From positions 1 to 6,352 of the forward strand of contig JAZOBB010000042.1 of NCBI GenBank assembly GCA_045595745.1: a stretch of 6,352 nucleotides of DNA. The letters run 5' to 3'. The position numbers and the translations under genes are program-made. Within the stretch, counting starts at the first letter, position 1, and every line of letters begins with the position of its first letter. Below the pieces are notes generated by a model. It was given only the letters and a program-made list of their open reading frames with translations. It made no database searches and was not told the DNA's origin. This document shows, piece by piece, positions 5,178 through 6,352 of this stretch. This DNA is from RGIG1666 sp045595745. Its GTDB lineage: Bacteria; Bacillota; Clostridia; UBA1381; UBA9506.

Positions 5178-6314
5178 ATGATATACTTAGATAATGCTGC
5201 AACCAGTTTTATCAAACCTGAACAGGTTGCTTATGCTGTTTATGATACAATGGTTAAATATGGAGCAAATGCAGGCAGAGGAGGACACAAGTTGTCCAGA
5301 AGAGCCGGAGATATTTTATATGAAACAAGAGAAAATTTGTGCCAACTGTTTAATATTAGCGACATAGAAAGGCTTGCTTTCTGTCCTAACACTACTTACG
5401 CACTAAATATGGGAATTAAGGGTGTTTTAGAAAAGGGTGACCACGTAATAATAACATCTATGGAACACAATTCTGTTTTAAGACCCATAGAAACTTTGAG
5501 AAGCACGGGAAATGTAGCATATACAATAGTTAGAGCAAATGAAAAGGGAGAGCTTTTAACATCTACTTTAAAAAAGGCAATAAGACCTGAAACAAAGCTT
5601 ATAGTAATGACACACGCATCAAATGTATGCGGAAATGTATTTGATATTTATGGCATAGCTAACTTAGCACACGAAAATAATATTTTATTTATGGTAGATT
5701 CGGCACAGACTGCAGGTGTTTTAAATATAGACGCAAGTAAAGTGGATTTACTTGCATTTCCCGGACACAAAGGTCTTATGGGACCTCAGGGAACAGGTGG
5801 CTTGTATGTGCGAAAAGGCGTAGACCTTCACACAATTGTTGAAGGCGGAACAGGAAGTGCGTCAGAGCTTTATAATCAACCTGAAGAATATCCAGATCGA
5901 CTGGAAAGTGGAACGCAAAATGTTCCTGCGATTTCCGGACTTAATGAAGGCGTTAAATTTATTTTAAAAGAGGGGGCAGATGCTATACATCAAAAAGAAG
6001 AGATGCTTACAAGACATTTTGTATCCGAAATAAAAAACATAAAAAAAATTAAAATATACGGAGCACAAAATCCAAAATCGCGTGTTAGTACAGTTGCGCT
6101 TAATATAGACGGTAAAGATTGTGTAGAAGTGTGTTCTAGGTTAGACAGCGAATATGATATTGCCGTACGTGGCGGTTTGCATTGTTCTGTTTTAGCTCAC
6201 GAAACTCTAGGAACAAAAGATATCGGCTGTGTTCGTTTTAGCTTTGGTTATTTTAACACCATTTGTGAGGTAAACAAGGCAATTTATGCACTATATAAAT
6301 TAGCAAAACAATAA
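5178..6314 (+). CDS. Cysteine desulfurase-like PLP enzyme (aminotransferase class V)
   Basis: A complete 378-residue fold-type I pyridoxal-phosphate enzyme of the NifS/SufS group, which removes sulfur from cysteine (or selenium from selenocysteine) as a persulfide. Visible landmarks in order: YLDNAATSFIKP at the N-terminus, EHNS (H97, stacking on the cofactor ring), DSAQTAG (D174, Q177), the PLP lysine K198 in FPGHKGLMGPQGTGG, RLESGTQNVPAI, and the persulfide-carrying cysteine C336 in VRGGLHCSVLAHETLGT. The RxGxHC context resembles group II (SufS-like) enzymes. Overall it best fits the subfamily typified by Enterococcus EF2568, which I recall as linked in some genomes to selenium-dependent molybdenum hydroxylase genes; no such genes are visible here. 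RBS GGAGGT lies 5 bases before the ATG. The gene stands alone between its own promoter and a terminator, with no scaffold (SufU/IscU-like) gene in view, so its sulfur acceptor is unknown. Confidence 0.9.
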   Translation: MIYLDNAATSFIKPEQVAYAVYDTMVKYGANAGRGGHKLSRRAGDILYETRENLCQLFNISDIERLAFCPNTTYALNMGIKGVLEKGDHVIITSMEHNSVLRPIETLRSTGNVAYTIVRANEKGELLTSTLKKAIRPETKLIVMTHASNVCGNVFDIYGIANLAHENNILFMVDSAQTAGVLNIDASKVDLLAFPGHKGLMGPQGTGGLYVRKGVDLHTIVEGGTGSASELYNQPEEYPDRLESGTQNVPAISGLNEGVKFILKEGADAIHQKEEMLTRHFVSEIKNIKKIKIYGAQNPKSRVSTVALNIDGKDCVEVCSRLDSEYDIAVRGGLHCSVLAHETLGTKDIGCVRFSFGYFNTICEVNKAIYALYKLAKQ

Positions 6315-6318
6315 ACAA

Positions 6319-6352
6319 AAAACTCCTATGCTTTATATAACATAGGAGTTTT
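6319..6352 (+). terminator. Rho-independent terminator after the cysteine desulfurase-like gene
   Basis: A perfect 12-bp stem AAAACTCCTATG (6319-6330) and CATAGGAGTTTT (6341-6352) with a 10-base AT-rich loop starts 4 bases after the stop codon. The right arm ends in TTTT, and the U-tract may continue past the window edge. The matching A-run on the left means it could also act for a gene converging from the right. Confidence 0.85.

Noticed and set aside
6031..6050. A-rich run including eight consecutive A in the cysteine desulfurase-like gene, considered as a frameshift site
   Set aside because: The reading frame continues through to the conserved catalytic cysteine segment and normal end, and no alternative frame product or stimulatory structure is apparent.

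Overview
The window is AT-rich, with A/T-ending codons, strong AGGAGG-type ribosome binding sites and compact hairpin terminators. This fits a low-GC Firmicute of the class Clostridia, probably an anaerobe living on plant glycans in a gut or on biomass; no species can be named from the sequence. It is ordinary chromosomal DNA with no sign of mobile elements, CRISPR, tRNA or rRNA.

Left part (1-4053) is a small sugar-use locus. A truncated major facilitator transporter runs leftwards off the window edge (complement 1-368). A LacI-type regulator diverges from it (511-1476), and its transcript probably continues into a cytoplasmic right-handed beta-helix protein distantly like glycoside hydrolase family 28 (1501-2685) and a family 39-type glycoside hydrolase (2730-4016). 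The gaps are short (24 and 44 nt) and the unit ends at a hairpin at 4022-4047. The 142-nt divergent region holds a well-formed sigma-A-type promoter for each direction and a small inverted repeat that could be an operator. No secretion signal is visible on either enzyme, so the likely job is import of an oligosaccharide by the transporter and its breakdown inside the cell, induced through the LacI-type protein.

Middle part (4051-5050, minus strand) is a tight three-gene operon of small proteins I cannot assign, in transcription order an 82-aa helical protein, a 123-aa helical protein and a 110-aa basic, proline-rich protein with a duplicated C-terminal hydrophobic module. All three have good ribosome binding sites and 17- and 29-nt gaps. 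The upstream -10 box reads CATATAAT, which fits a vegetative promoter but also the mother-cell sporulation sigma consensus. This operon is the least explained part of the window and the best candidate for something undescribed.

Right part (5178-6314) is a complete cysteine desulfurase-like PLP enzyme, transcribed rightwards from its own promoter and ended by a hairpin at the window edge. It diverges from the small-protein operon across 127 nt. No intergenic stretch exceeds 300 nt.
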